From the NCBI GenBank assembly GCA_002364555.1, contig DEYM01000161.1, forward strand, positions 1 through 10,085: 10,085 nucleotides of DNA. The letters run 5' to 3'. The translations under genes were made by a program, and so were the position numbers. Positions 1 through 5,957 of this stretch are shown piece by piece (within the stretch, counting starts at the first letter, position 1; the number at the start of each line of letters is the position of its first letter). A model generated the notes under the pieces. That model was not told the DNA's origin. It searched no databases and saw only the letters and a list, made by a program, of their open reading frames with translations. The DNA comes from Phycisphaerales bacterium UBA3158 (lineage in GTDB: Bacteria; Planctomycetota; Phycisphaerae; Phycisphaerales; SM1A02).

Positions 1-614
1 GCCACCTGGAACGCAAGCGTTTCCATGGATCTCGACAGATCGACACTGACCACGGCTGCATCAAGATGGAGTCGTATGGGCGCGAAGTTCAGAATTCCGT
101 GTACGCCTGCCGCCACCAGACGTTCGGCGACAGACTGGGCAGCACTGTCGGGTACTGCTACCAGCGCCAGCTGGATGTCCTCACTGCTGATGTAGTCCTC
201 CAGTGTCTCCATTGGATGCACCGGAATGCCGTCGAGCACCTCGCCGGTGACGGTTTCATCCTCATCGAAGGCTGCCAGTATGTGGAAGCCTCTCTGCGAG
301 AACTGGGGATAGGCCAGCAGGGCTCGTCCGATGTTTCCAGCGCCCACGACGATCGCTCTCCAGTTGTGGTTGAGGCCGAGAACCTCTCTCAGTGTGGAGA
401 CGAGATTGACGGCGTGGTATCCGATGCCGGACCTGCCGATCTGTCCGAAATGGCCGAGATCCTTTCGAACCTGCGTCGCCGCGATATCGAGTTTCTCGCC
501 CAGCTTTCGGGAACTGATGGTCAAGGAACCCGCTTCGATCAGCCGCTCGACTTCACGAAGGTACAAGCTCAATCGCTTGACGGTGGGGCGTGGTATTTCA
601 TTTCGTTCGATCAT
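1..614 (-). CDS. rex: Redox-sensing transcriptional repressor Rex (3' end cut by window edge)
   Basis: Rex is a cytoplasmic dimeric repressor that senses the NADH/NAD+ ratio and releases its operators when NADH is high. My translation of the minus strand from ATG at 614 stays open to base 1 (204 codons). It shows the whole family layout: an N-terminal winged helix beginning IERNEIPRPTVKRLSLYLRE, the recognition-helix region VRKDLGHFGQIGRSGIGY (about residues 49-66), the Rossmann motif VGAGNIGRALLAY (about 90-102), AAFDEDE (about 114-120), GILNFAP (about 175-181) and the C-terminal VDLSRSMETLAF. Rex proteins are about 210 residues, so only a few residues are missing. It diverges from metF. AGGAG lies only two bases before the start, too close for a normal Shine-Dalgarno, and a TATACT -10 sits nine bases before the ATG. 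No Rex-type palindrome (TTGTGAA/TTCACAA-like) is visible upstream, so autoregulation is not supported. Identification is secure. Confidence 0.95.
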   Translation of the reverse strand, partial: MIERNEIPRPTVKRLSLYLREVERLIEAGSLTISSRKLGEKLDIAATQVRKDLGHFGQIGRSGIGYHAVNLVSTLREVLGLNHNWRAIVVGAGNIGRALLAYPQFSQRGFHILAAFDEDETVTGEVLDGIPVHPMETLEDYISSEDIQLALVAVPDSAAQSVAERLVAAGVHGILNFAPIRLHLDAAVVSVDLSRSMETLAFQV

Positions 615-623
615 GACTCCTGA

Positions 624-629
624 AGTATA
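624..629 (-). promoter_or_regulatory. Probable -10 element of rex promoter
   Basis: The minus strand reads TATACT, five of six matches to TATAAT. It ends nine bases before the rex ATG, so transcription would start about three bases upstream of the start codon. No good -35 is visible at 16-18 bases; TTTCCA at 15 bases is the closest. This predicts a nearly leaderless rex mRNA. Confidence 0.5.
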
Positions 630-673
630 GAGGGATGGGAGAAATGGAAATACGACGTGCATGAATGAACAGT

Positions 674-679
674 TATCAT
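674..679 (+). promoter_or_regulatory. Probable -10 element of metF promoter
   Basis: TATCAT matches TATAAT at five of six positions and lies seven bases before the ATG at 687. The predicted transcription start is therefore at or one base before that ATG. The -35 region is poor. The element lies back to back with the rex -10, with 44 bases between the two hexamers, so the two polymerase sites must overlap. It overlaps an alternative metF ATG at 678, which argues for 687 as the true start. Confidence 0.4.
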
Positions 680-686
680 GGATCAC

Positions 687-1613
687 ATGCATATAAGAGA
701 CATTCTGGAGCGAGATAAGACCACGATCAGCTTCGAGTTCTTTCCACCAAGTTCGGATTCCGCCTGTGAAGCGCTTTCGGAACGATTGGAGGCATTTGAA
801 CAGTTGTCTCCATCATTCGTCTCCGTGACCTACGGTGCGGGAGGCTCGACCAGACAGCGAACCCACGATCTGGTCATTTCATTGAAATCACGAGAGACAC
901 TCGATCCCGTTCCGCACCTGACCTGTGTGATGCAGGGCGTCACAGAGCTCGATGAGATACTGGAACGCTATGCCGAAAGCGGCATCAGCAACCTTCTGGT
1001 GATCCGGGGCGACAAGCCGATCGATTCCAGTGACTACGACCCGTCCAGTGAAGACTTCCAACATGCCGCGGATCTCGTGAAGCATGTCAAGACGTTCAAT
1101 GATCGTGGATCCGCGTTGGACAAACGCGGGTTTGGGATCGGCGTGGCTGGATTTCCGGAAGGCCATCCGGAGACGCCCAACAGACTTCGTCAGATGGCGC
1201 ATCTCAAGGCCAAGGTCGATGCAGGTGCGGACTGGATCACCACCCAGATGTTCTTCGACAATCACGTGTTCTTCGACTGGTGCGAACAGTGTGAACTCAA
1301 TGACGTGACGATTCCGAAGATTGCCGGGATCATGCCCATCACCAGCATCAAGAACATGAGGAGGATGGCTGACCTGGCCGCTGGAACGAATTTCCCGGCC
1401 AAACTCCAAAGACGTCTTCACAAACATCAGGATGATCCGGAAGCTGTCGAACAGATCGGTGTTCATTGGGCCTCGGAACAATGCAATGATCTGCTGGACA
1501 ACGATGTCCGTGGAATTCACTTCTACACCCTGAATCGCTCCGATGCGACACTCCGCATCTTCAAGGCCCTCGGGACCCACTCCAGCGAACTTCTTCGCAG
1601 TACGGGCGTTTGA
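687..1613 (+). CDS. metF: 5,10-methylenetetrahydrofolate reductase (MetF)
   Basis: This cytoplasmic flavoenzyme reduces 5,10-methylene-THF to 5-methyl-THF, the methyl donor for methionine synthase. The 308-residue protein covers the usual bacterial catalytic TIM barrel. Visible motifs are SFEFFPP with the catalytic-type Glu at 17, YGAGGSTR (49-56), LVIRGD with the flavin-site Asp (104-109), GFPEGHP (155-161), the folate-site TQMFFD (186-191), GIMPI (214-218) and the C-terminal HFYTLNR (278-284). No C-terminal regulatory domain of the eukaryotic type is present. I chose ATG 687 because the protein then begins MHIRDIL, as typical for MetF, and because a TATCAT -10 lies seven bases before it. 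ATG 678 in the same frame would add three residues. There is no Shine-Dalgarno for either. It diverges from rex and is followed after 52 bases by an unrelated small-membrane gene cluster. Function is secure; the start is less so. Confidence 0.95.
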   Translation: MHIRDILERDKTTISFEFFPPSSDSACEALSERLEAFEQLSPSFVSVTYGAGGSTRQRTHDLVISLKSRETLDPVPHLTCVMQGVTELDEILERYAESGISNLLVIRGDKPIDSSDYDPSSEDFQHAADLVKHVKTFNDRGSALDKRGFGIGVAGFPEGHPETPNRLRQMAHLKAKVDAGADWITTQMFFDNHVFFDWCEQCELNDVTIPKIAGIMPITSIKNMRRMADLAAGTNFPAKLQRRLHKHQDDPEAVEQIGVHWASEQCNDLLDNDVRGIHFYTLNRSDATLRIFKALGTHSSELLRSTGV

Positions 1614-1650
1614 CGCTGTCAGGCAGCTATTCGCCGGGGAGTTCCTGCTC

Positions 1651-1659
1651 TGGTAAGAT
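1651..1659 (+). promoter_or_regulatory. Extended -10 promoter before small-membrane cluster
   Basis: TGGTAAGAT fits an extended -10 (TG, one base, TAAGAT; the hexamer has four of six matches to TATAAT). The hexamer ends six bases before the ATG at 1666, so the predicted +1 is the A of the start codon itself. A weak -35 (TTCGCC, 18-base spacer) lies at 1630-1635. The adjoining gene has no Shine-Dalgarno, which fits a leaderless mRNA. Confidence 0.4.
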
Positions 1660-1665
1660 CGCGGA

Positions 1666-1890
1666 ATGGATCACACACGGAATCTGTTCATCTTGTTTTT
1701 CCTGGCAATCTGCTGCCTGGTGGCCCCCGATATCGCATTGGCGACGATGCCGAGCGTAGGCACACCACCGGCACCAGCCAACAACATCTCTCCACCAGCA
1801 CCCTTCATTGGTCTTCTGATCACGTTCGTCTGCATTGCGATCGTGATTCTGGTCAATCTCATTCCATCGGGGCGCAAGGATGTCAAGTGA
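1666..1890 (+). CDS. Small membrane protein with signal peptide and one C-terminal membrane segment, function unknown
   Basis: I do not recognise a family. The 74-residue protein starts with a signal-peptide-like segment (residues 1-26: basic MDHTR, hydrophobic NLFILFFLAICCLVAP, then ALA as a cleavage site). A short Pro/Ala-rich exported linker follows (about 31-46, with TPPAPAN and SPPAP). A strong hydrophobic helix (about 48-66) comes next, ending in a basic tail SGRKDVK that should face the cytoplasm. It is the first of three small membrane-anchored genes. Its last 11 bases overlap the start of the next gene, suggesting translational coupling. No Shine-Dalgarno precedes ATG 1666 but an extended -10 does. 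The coherent topology and tight spacing argue that it is real, though it could be a lineage-specific gene with few homologues. Confidence 0.6.
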   Translation: MDHTRNLFILFFLAICCLVAPDIALATMPSVGTPPAPANNISPPAPFIGLLITFVCIAIVILVNLIPSGRKDVK

Positions 1891-2218
1891 CAGGTCTCTT
1901 CCAGATGGATCGGCCACCGCTGGACAGACACTCGTGGCACGCAAGCCGCTTGGTCTGATCTGTCTGAATGCGGTCCTCGTACTCGTATTGGCAGCCGTTT
2001 CCCTTGGGCCGAATGCCATAGGTCAGTTTCAGCCCAACAGCACGACACTCGCGGTCTCCGCTGCGAGTGGCCTCTCGAAAGAGCAGCTTCTCTGGATGTT
2101 CAATCCTCAATCCATGGAAATGGTCGTCGTGGGGTGGGATCGAACAGGCAAGTCGATGGTTCCTCTGGATTTCAGAAATGTGGCGGAAGATGTGCTGCTT
2201 CTCAAGCGTTCACGTTGA
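1880..2218 (+). CDS. Small membrane-anchored protein, function unknown (second of three)
   Basis: This 112-residue protein has a short polar N-terminus (1-21), one hydrophobic segment (about 23-43, GLICLNAVLVLVLAAVSLG) and a mostly soluble domain of about 65 residues. That domain is probably outside the cytoplasmic membrane and carries LLWMFNPQSMEMVVVGWD followed by SMVPLDFRNV. The pattern of a first strand, a name-like hydrophobic strand, then V-V-V-G-W and a closing strand resembles one beta-propeller or sheet unit. It roughly parallels the next gene's LILLDNRGGWMIAYEL, so the two may be diverged paralogues. The start overlaps the upstream gene by 11 bases, with a GGGG tract about seven bases before ATG 1880. 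Its stop lies 12 bases before the third gene. The function is unknown; structure-level relationship to gene three is my inference. Confidence 0.65.
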   Translation: MSSDRSLPDGSATAGQTLVARKPLGLICLNAVLVLVLAAVSLGPNAIGQFQPNSTTLAVSAASGLSKEQLLWMFNPQSMEMVVVGWDRTGKSMVPLDFRNVAEDVLLLKRSR

Positions 2219-2230
2219 AGGGATTCTGAA

Positions 2231-2575
2231 ATGAACTATCTCAAGTCACAGTCCAGATCCCTGCTGACCCTTTCCGCTCTCTTGCTGGGGATCCTGATCC
2301 TGGTTCAACTGGGTGGGTATCAACAACCTGTCGTGCATGGAGACATGATCACCGAAGGTGGTGGTTTCACCATGCTCACGATGGGTGGACGTTCGGCATC
2401 ACGGGACAAGGACTCTCAATCCCTGATTCTGCTGGATAATCGTGGTGGCTGGATGATCGCCTATGAACTCACTGGATCCAAGCCGAATCGAAGCATCGAG
2501 CTGCTGGATGGTGGTCCGATGGAACGGCTATTCGAGCGGGGTCGATTCCTTCCGACATCTCCCGCTGGCCCCTGA
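2231..2575 (+). CDS. Small membrane-anchored protein, function unknown (third of three)
   Basis: This 114-residue protein has a basic N-terminus (NYLKSQSRS), one hydrophobic helix (about 11-29, LLTLSALLLGILILVQLGG) and an exported domain. The domain reads FTMLTMGGRSASRDKDSQ, then SLILLDNRGGWMIAYEL (about 64-80) and SIELLDGG. The D-N/D-R plus L-x-A-Y-E-L pattern resembles short planctomycete proteins in which a single sheet unit ends a membrane anchor, but I cannot name a function. AAGGGA at 2218-2223 is a Shine-Dalgarno spaced seven bases from ATG 2231 and overlaps the previous stop region, so it is co-transcribed with the two genes before it. The 60 bases after its stop hold the deoC promoter. 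It could be a signal-anchor or a cleaved signal peptide. Confidence 0.65.
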   Translation: MNYLKSQSRSLLTLSALLLGILILVQLGGYQQPVVHGDMITEGGGFTMLTMGGRSASRDKDSQSLILLDNRGGWMIAYELTGSKPNRSIELLDGGPMERLFERGRFLPTSPAGP

Positions 2576-2598
2576 AACAATCTTCCGGCCCATTACAC

Positions 2599-2628
2599 CT
2601 GACATCAATCCCGATGCAGGCGTACACT
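2599..2628 (+). promoter_or_regulatory. deoC operon promoter, predicted leaderless
   Basis: CTGACA at 2599-2604 matches the -35 consensus at five of six positions. After 18 bases, TACACT at 2623-2628 matches the -10 at four of six. The predicted start is base 2635 or so, directly before the deoC ATG at 2636. This is the best two-part promoter I see in the window. Confidence 0.55.
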
Positions 2629-2635
2629 GGCCATC

Positions 2636-3550
2636 ATGGCCGATCACCCCATAGACGCCATCATGCTCGAGAATCGAGCGGCGTCCTTTACACGCCGCTC
2701 GATCAAGGAATCCGCCAAGAAGCAAGGGCTTCGATTGGCGCTTTCCATGGTTGATCTGACCACTCTCGAAGGATCGGACTCGCCCGAGAAGGTGCGTTCA
2801 CTCTGCCGAAAGGCGATCAGGCCCTGGGAGGGTGAAATCGATACGCCGCTCCCCTCGGTAGCCGCCGTCTGCGTGTATCCAAATCTCGTGCCGGTAGCCA
2901 AGGAGATACTCGATGGCACCGGTGTTCACATCGCATCGGTTGCCACGGGCTTTCCCAGTGGCCAGTTCCCGATCGGCGTGCGGCTGCGAGATGCCGCGGA
3001 AGCCGTTGCGGCCGGCGCAGATGAGATCGACATGGTCATCAATCGAGGCGCTTTCCTCGCTGGTCGGGAGGCGGAGGTCGCCGAAGAGATCCGCGAGGTA
3101 CGGTCGACCGTCCATCCCGCTCATCTGAAGATCATTCTCGAGACCGGCGAACTGGGCAACTACGACGCCATTCGACGAGCGAGCGATCTGGCGATGGAAG
3201 CCGCCGCCTCGGTCGGACCCATTCGTGATGGCGAAGTCTTCATAAAGACGTCCACCGGCAAGATATCCCCAGCAGCAACCATGCCATCGGTGCTTGTCAT
3301 GCTGGAAGCCATCAGGGACCACTGGTTTGCCACGGGTGTTCGTATTGGAATGAAGCCCGCAGGCGGCATACGCCAGGCCAAGTCGGCGCTGCATCAACTC
3401 GCCATGGTCAAGGAGACGCTTGGTGATGCATGGTTGACGCCCCGTCTTTTTCGTTTCGGTGCATCAAGCCTTGCCAACGATCTGCTACGACAACTGATTC
3501 GAATCGAAAAAGGTTGTTACATGGCAGAGCATGATTTTTCAGAAGCCTGA
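2636..3550 (+). CDS. deoC: Deoxyribose-phosphate aldolase (DERA)
   Basis: This class I aldolase cleaves 2-deoxy-D-ribose 5-phosphate to acetaldehyde and glyceraldehyde 3-phosphate in deoxynucleoside breakdown. The 304-residue protein is closer in length to the long (human DERA-like) form than to the roughly 220-250 residue short bacterial form. Motifs seen: LSMVDLTTLEG (36-46), VCVYPNLV (78-85), SVATGFPSG (101-109), DEIDMVINRGA with the proton-relay Asp132 (129-139), ETGEL (169-173), VFIKTSTGK with Schiff-base Lys204 (201-209) and the second lysine in GMKPAGGIR (Lys240). The phosphate-site serines are in the C-terminal FGASSL. All key residues are present, so it should be active. No Shine-Dalgarno precedes the ATG; the promoter abuts it. 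Two aldehyde dehydrogenase genes follow, the first after 14 bases, giving a route for the acetaldehyde product. Confidence 0.97.
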   Translation: MADHPIDAIMLENRAASFTRRSIKESAKKQGLRLALSMVDLTTLEGSDSPEKVRSLCRKAIRPWEGEIDTPLPSVAAVCVYPNLVPVAKEILDGTGVHIASVATGFPSGQFPIGVRLRDAAEAVAAGADEIDMVINRGAFLAGREAEVAEEIREVRSTVHPAHLKIILETGELGNYDAIRRASDLAMEAAASVGPIRDGEVFIKTSTGKISPAATMPSVLVMLEAIRDHWFATGVRIGMKPAGGIRQAKSALHQLAMVKETLGDAWLTPRLFRFGASSLANDLLRQLIRIEKGCYMAEHDFSEA

Positions 3551-3564
3551 TTCGGAGCCCATTC

Positions 3565-5052
3565 GTGACAGATGCAATGTCCAGCAAATCGGTCGATATT
3601 CAAAGTGCTCGTGCTCAAGAGAGTGCCTGGGACTATGCACCGGCACCGGAAAGCACGCCTGTGGTGATTGAGGATCGATATGACCTGTTCATCAATGGAC
3701 AGTTTCAATCACCACGATCACGTCGGTGGTTCAAGACGATTTCACCATCCACCGGTGAACCGTTGGCAAGAATCGCTACCGCCAATGAGGCTGATGTGGA
3801 TGATGCCGTGTCGGCAGCCCGTGATGCCCTGCCGGGGTGGTCGAGACTCAGTGGGCAGGAACGTGCCAAGTATCTGTTCAGGATTGCCAGGCGAATACAG
3901 GAGCGGGCACGTGAACTGTCCGTCCTGGAGACGATGGATGGCGGCAAGCCGATCAAGGAATCCCGGGATATCGATATTCCCCTCGCAGCTCGACACTTCT
4001 TCTATCACGCCGGTTGGGCTGACAAGCTTCGCTGGGCCTTTGCGGGAGCGGATGCACGACCTGTTGGAGTCTGCGGTCAGATCATTCCCTGGAATTTCCC
4101 TCTGCTCATGGCTGCATGGAAGATCGCTCCTGCACTTGCATGCGGAAACACCTGTGTTCTCAAGCCCGCTGAAACAACGTCGCTGACTGCCCTGAGGCTT
4201 GCTGAAATCTTCCAGGAGGCCGGGCTCCCGCCCGGTGTGGTCAACATCGTCACGGGAGCTGGAAAGACCGGACAGCATCTGGCAGCCAATCAGGGAATAG
4301 ACAAGCTCGCCTTCACCGGCTCCACCGACGTCGGGCGTGCCATCGCCAAGGTCGCATCCGTTGGTGATCGGAACCTGACTCTCGAGTTGGGAGGAAAAAG
4401 TCCTCACATCATCTTCGCCGATGCCGCCCTTGATCAGGCCATTGAGGGCGTTGTCGCCGGCATCTGGTTCAATCAGGGACATGTCTGCTGTGCCGGCTCC
4501 AGACTTTTCGTGGAGGAATCGATCAAGGATGAGGTCATCAGGCGACTGGAACACCGCATGCAGTCGTTGCGTGTGGGTGATCCACTGGACAAGAACACCG
4601 ATATCGGTGCGATCAACAATCCAGATCAGCTGGAGAAGATTCAGGCCTATGTGGAGACGGGTCAATCAGAGGGTGGACGGCTTCACGAGATGTCGGACCA
4701 GTCTCTTCCGAAAAAGGGCTATTGGCATCGCCCGTGTTTTCTGACGGGTATCCAGCCAAGCCATGTGATAGCTCGTGAAGAGATCTTTGGGCCGGTCCTT
4801 GCCGTGATGACCTTTCGAACTCCAGAAGAAGCCATAAAGCGGGCGAACAACACCCCGTATGGTCTTGCTGCGGGTGTCTGGACCAACAAGGGAGCCCGCA
4901 TCTTCGAAATGGCCAAGAGACTCGAAGCTGGCGTCATCTGGTGCAATACCTACAACCAGTTCGATGCCGCCTCGCCATTTGGGGGTATCAAGGAATCGGG
5001 GTTCGGCCGAGAGGGTGGCCGACATGGATTGCGAGCCTATGTTCGACTTTGA
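3565..5052 (+). CDS. NAD(P)-dependent aldehyde dehydrogenase, active half of an ALDH16-like pair
   Basis: A full-length ALDH of 495 residues that oxidises an aldehyde to a carboxylate. Placed 14 bases after deoC, its likely substrate is acetaldehyde or a related deoxyribose breakdown aldehyde (inference). The catalytic set is complete: PWNFP with Asn177, VLKPAE with the cofactor-site Lys200, FTGS (250-253), ELGGKSP with the general base Glu274, the nucleophile Cys308 in FNQGHVCCAGSR, and EEIFGP (405-410, Glu406 and Phe408). A roughly 38-residue N-terminal extension precedes the YDLFINGQF strand. The start is GTG at 3565, chosen because GGAG at 3554-3557 is seven bases upstream; an ATG at 3577 lacks such a site. 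The C-terminus is normal for the family (GREGGRHGLRAY). It is followed by a catalytically dead ALDH-fold gene. Family secure; exact substrate not determined. Confidence 0.95.
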   Translation: MTDAMSSKSVDIQSARAQESAWDYAPAPESTPVVIEDRYDLFINGQFQSPRSRRWFKTISPSTGEPLARIATANEADVDDAVSAARDALPGWSRLSGQERAKYLFRIARRIQERARELSVLETMDGGKPIKESRDIDIPLAARHFFYHAGWADKLRWAFAGADARPVGVCGQIIPWNFPLLMAAWKIAPALACGNTCVLKPAETTSLTALRLAEIFQEAGLPPGVVNIVTGAGKTGQHLAANQGIDKLAFTGSTDVGRAIAKVASVGDRNLTLELGGKSPHIIFADAALDQAIEGVVAGIWFNQGHVCCAGSRLFVEESIKDEVIRRLEHRMQSLRVGDPLDKNTDIGAINNPDQLEKIQAYVETGQSEGGRLHEMSDQSLPKKGYWHRPCFLTGIQPSHVIAREEIFGPVLAVMTFRTPEEAIKRANNTPYGLAAGVWTNKGARIFEMAKRLEAGVIWCNTYNQFDAASPFGGIKESGFGREGGRHGLRAYVRL

Positions 5053-5081
5053 AGTCATTCATGTCCGTCCGGAGAAGTTTC

Positions 5082-5957
5082 ATGTCACAACGTGTTGATG
5101 TATCAAAGACCTGGAAGCTGTATATCGGTGGTCGATTCGTTCGAAGCGAGTCGGGCCAGTCCCTGCCCGTGAAGCACAAGCGTCACGGCACGACGGTTCA
5201 TCTCTGCAAGGCCTCCAGAAAAGATCTTCGAGATGCCGTTGAAGCGGCGACCGGGGCACGCAAGACATGGGGTACGGCCTCGGGTTATCTCCGAGGGCAG
5301 ATTCTCTATCGAATGGCCGAGATGCTGGAATGCCGACGTGCCGAGATGGCTGAAGCATTGGCTGCGACAGGATCGGCCACTCCGAAGAAGCGTCTCGAGG
5401 AAGTCGATGCATCGATTGATCGACTCGTTGGTTTCGCTGGATGGGCGGACAAGATCGAACAGATACTGGGCGGGCAGAATGCCGTACCGGGCCCCTACTA
5501 CAACATCACTGTTCCGGAACCCACCGGCGTCGTCGGCATACTGTCCCCGGATAAACCGGTGCTACTGGCGAGTGTCTCGATGCTGGCCGCCCCGCTCTGT
5601 GTGGGCAATACCACCATCCTGCTGGCACCTGAATCAAACCCTCTTCCGACGGCCCTGCTGGCGGAAATCGTGGCCACATCGGATGTCCCTTCAGGAGCCG
5701 TGAACATACTGACCGGATCTCGGGACGAACTCATCGGCCACATGGCTGATCACAGGGCGATCAATGCCATCTCGGCGGTGAATCTGAGTGATGACATGCT
5801 TCAGCAGCTTCGTGAACGATCCGCTGCAAGTATCAAACGCGTCAGACACGAACGTCTGTCTCAACCGGCCTGGTCAAAGCACGAGGAACGATGTTCACCA
5901 TGGTGTGTGGAACCCTTCCTTGAGATGAAGACGATGTGGCACCCCTCCGCCTGCTAG
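5082..5957 (+). CDS. Shortened, catalytically inactive ALDH-family protein (ALDH16 C-terminal-domain-like)
   Basis: This 291-residue protein has an ALDH N-terminal half: WKLYIGGRFVRSESGQSLPV (11-30), ASRKDLRDAVEAA (44-56), GWADKIEQILGG (120-131), PEPTGVVGILSP (145-156), GNTTILLAPE (175-184) and VPSGAVNILTG (202-212). The Asn-bearing PWNFP is replaced by SPDKPVL. There is no FTGS, no ELGGK glutamate, no catalytic cysteine and no EEIFGP. The chain ends in a distinct family-like tail, EPFLEMKTMWHP (277-288). Together with the preceding gene (495 plus 291 residues) this gives the domain order of ALDH16 proteins, which carry an active ALDH plus a pseudo-ALDH domain in one chain. ATG 5082 is chosen because GGAGAAG at 5071-5077 is well spaced. 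The frame is open upstream to 4941, so a fusion would need a frameshift. Its role is probably structural, shaping the active partner (inference). Confidence 0.88.
   Translation: MSQRVDVSKTWKLYIGGRFVRSESGQSLPVKHKRHGTTVHLCKASRKDLRDAVEAATGARKTWGTASGYLRGQILYRMAEMLECRRAEMAEALAATGSATPKKRLEEVDASIDRLVGFAGWADKIEQILGGQNAVPGPYYNITVPEPTGVVGILSPDKPVLLASVSMLAAPLCVGNTTILLAPESNPLPTALLAEIVATSDVPSGAVNILTGSRDELIGHMADHRAINAISAVNLSDDMLQQLRERSAASIKRVRHERLSQPAWSKHEERCSPWCVEPFLEMKTMWHPSAC
5954..5957. other. CTAG palindrome serving as stop codon for both convergent genes
   Basis: Plus-strand TAG at 5955-5957 ends the pseudo-ALDH gene. The complement of CTA at 5954-5956 is TAG, ending the minus-strand lipoprotein gene. 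The two reading frames therefore overlap by four bases with no intergenic space and no room for a conventional terminator between them. Confidence 0.9.

Noticed and set aside
66..623. 185-codon open frame on the plus strand at the left edge
   Set aside because: It lies opposite rex, whose motifs on the minus strand are unmistakable; the plus-strand translation has no recognisable pattern.
888..1580. 230-codon minus-strand frame opposite metF
   Set aside because: Antisense shadow of a clear MetF; Cys/His-rich, patternless translation and no ribosome binding site.
1614..1640. GCTG-CAGC hairpin after metF as a terminator
   Set aside because: Only four base pairs and no U tract.
2798..3397. 199-codon minus-strand frame opposite deoC
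   Set aside because: The deoC frame contains all catalytic residues; the reverse translation has no domain features.
3742..4665. 307-codon minus-strand frame opposite the aldehyde dehydrogenase
   Set aside because: Long open antisense frames arise from codon bias over conserved genes; no start signal and no family pattern.
4941..5082. Upstream extension of the pseudo-ALDH frame, or a programmed frameshift joining both ALDH genes
   Set aside because: The frame is open back to 4941, so a single shift could fuse them, but the extension overlaps the ALDH tail with non-family sequence and a good Shine-Dalgarno sits at 5071-5077. No slippery heptamer was noticed. A sequencing frameshift cannot be fully excluded.
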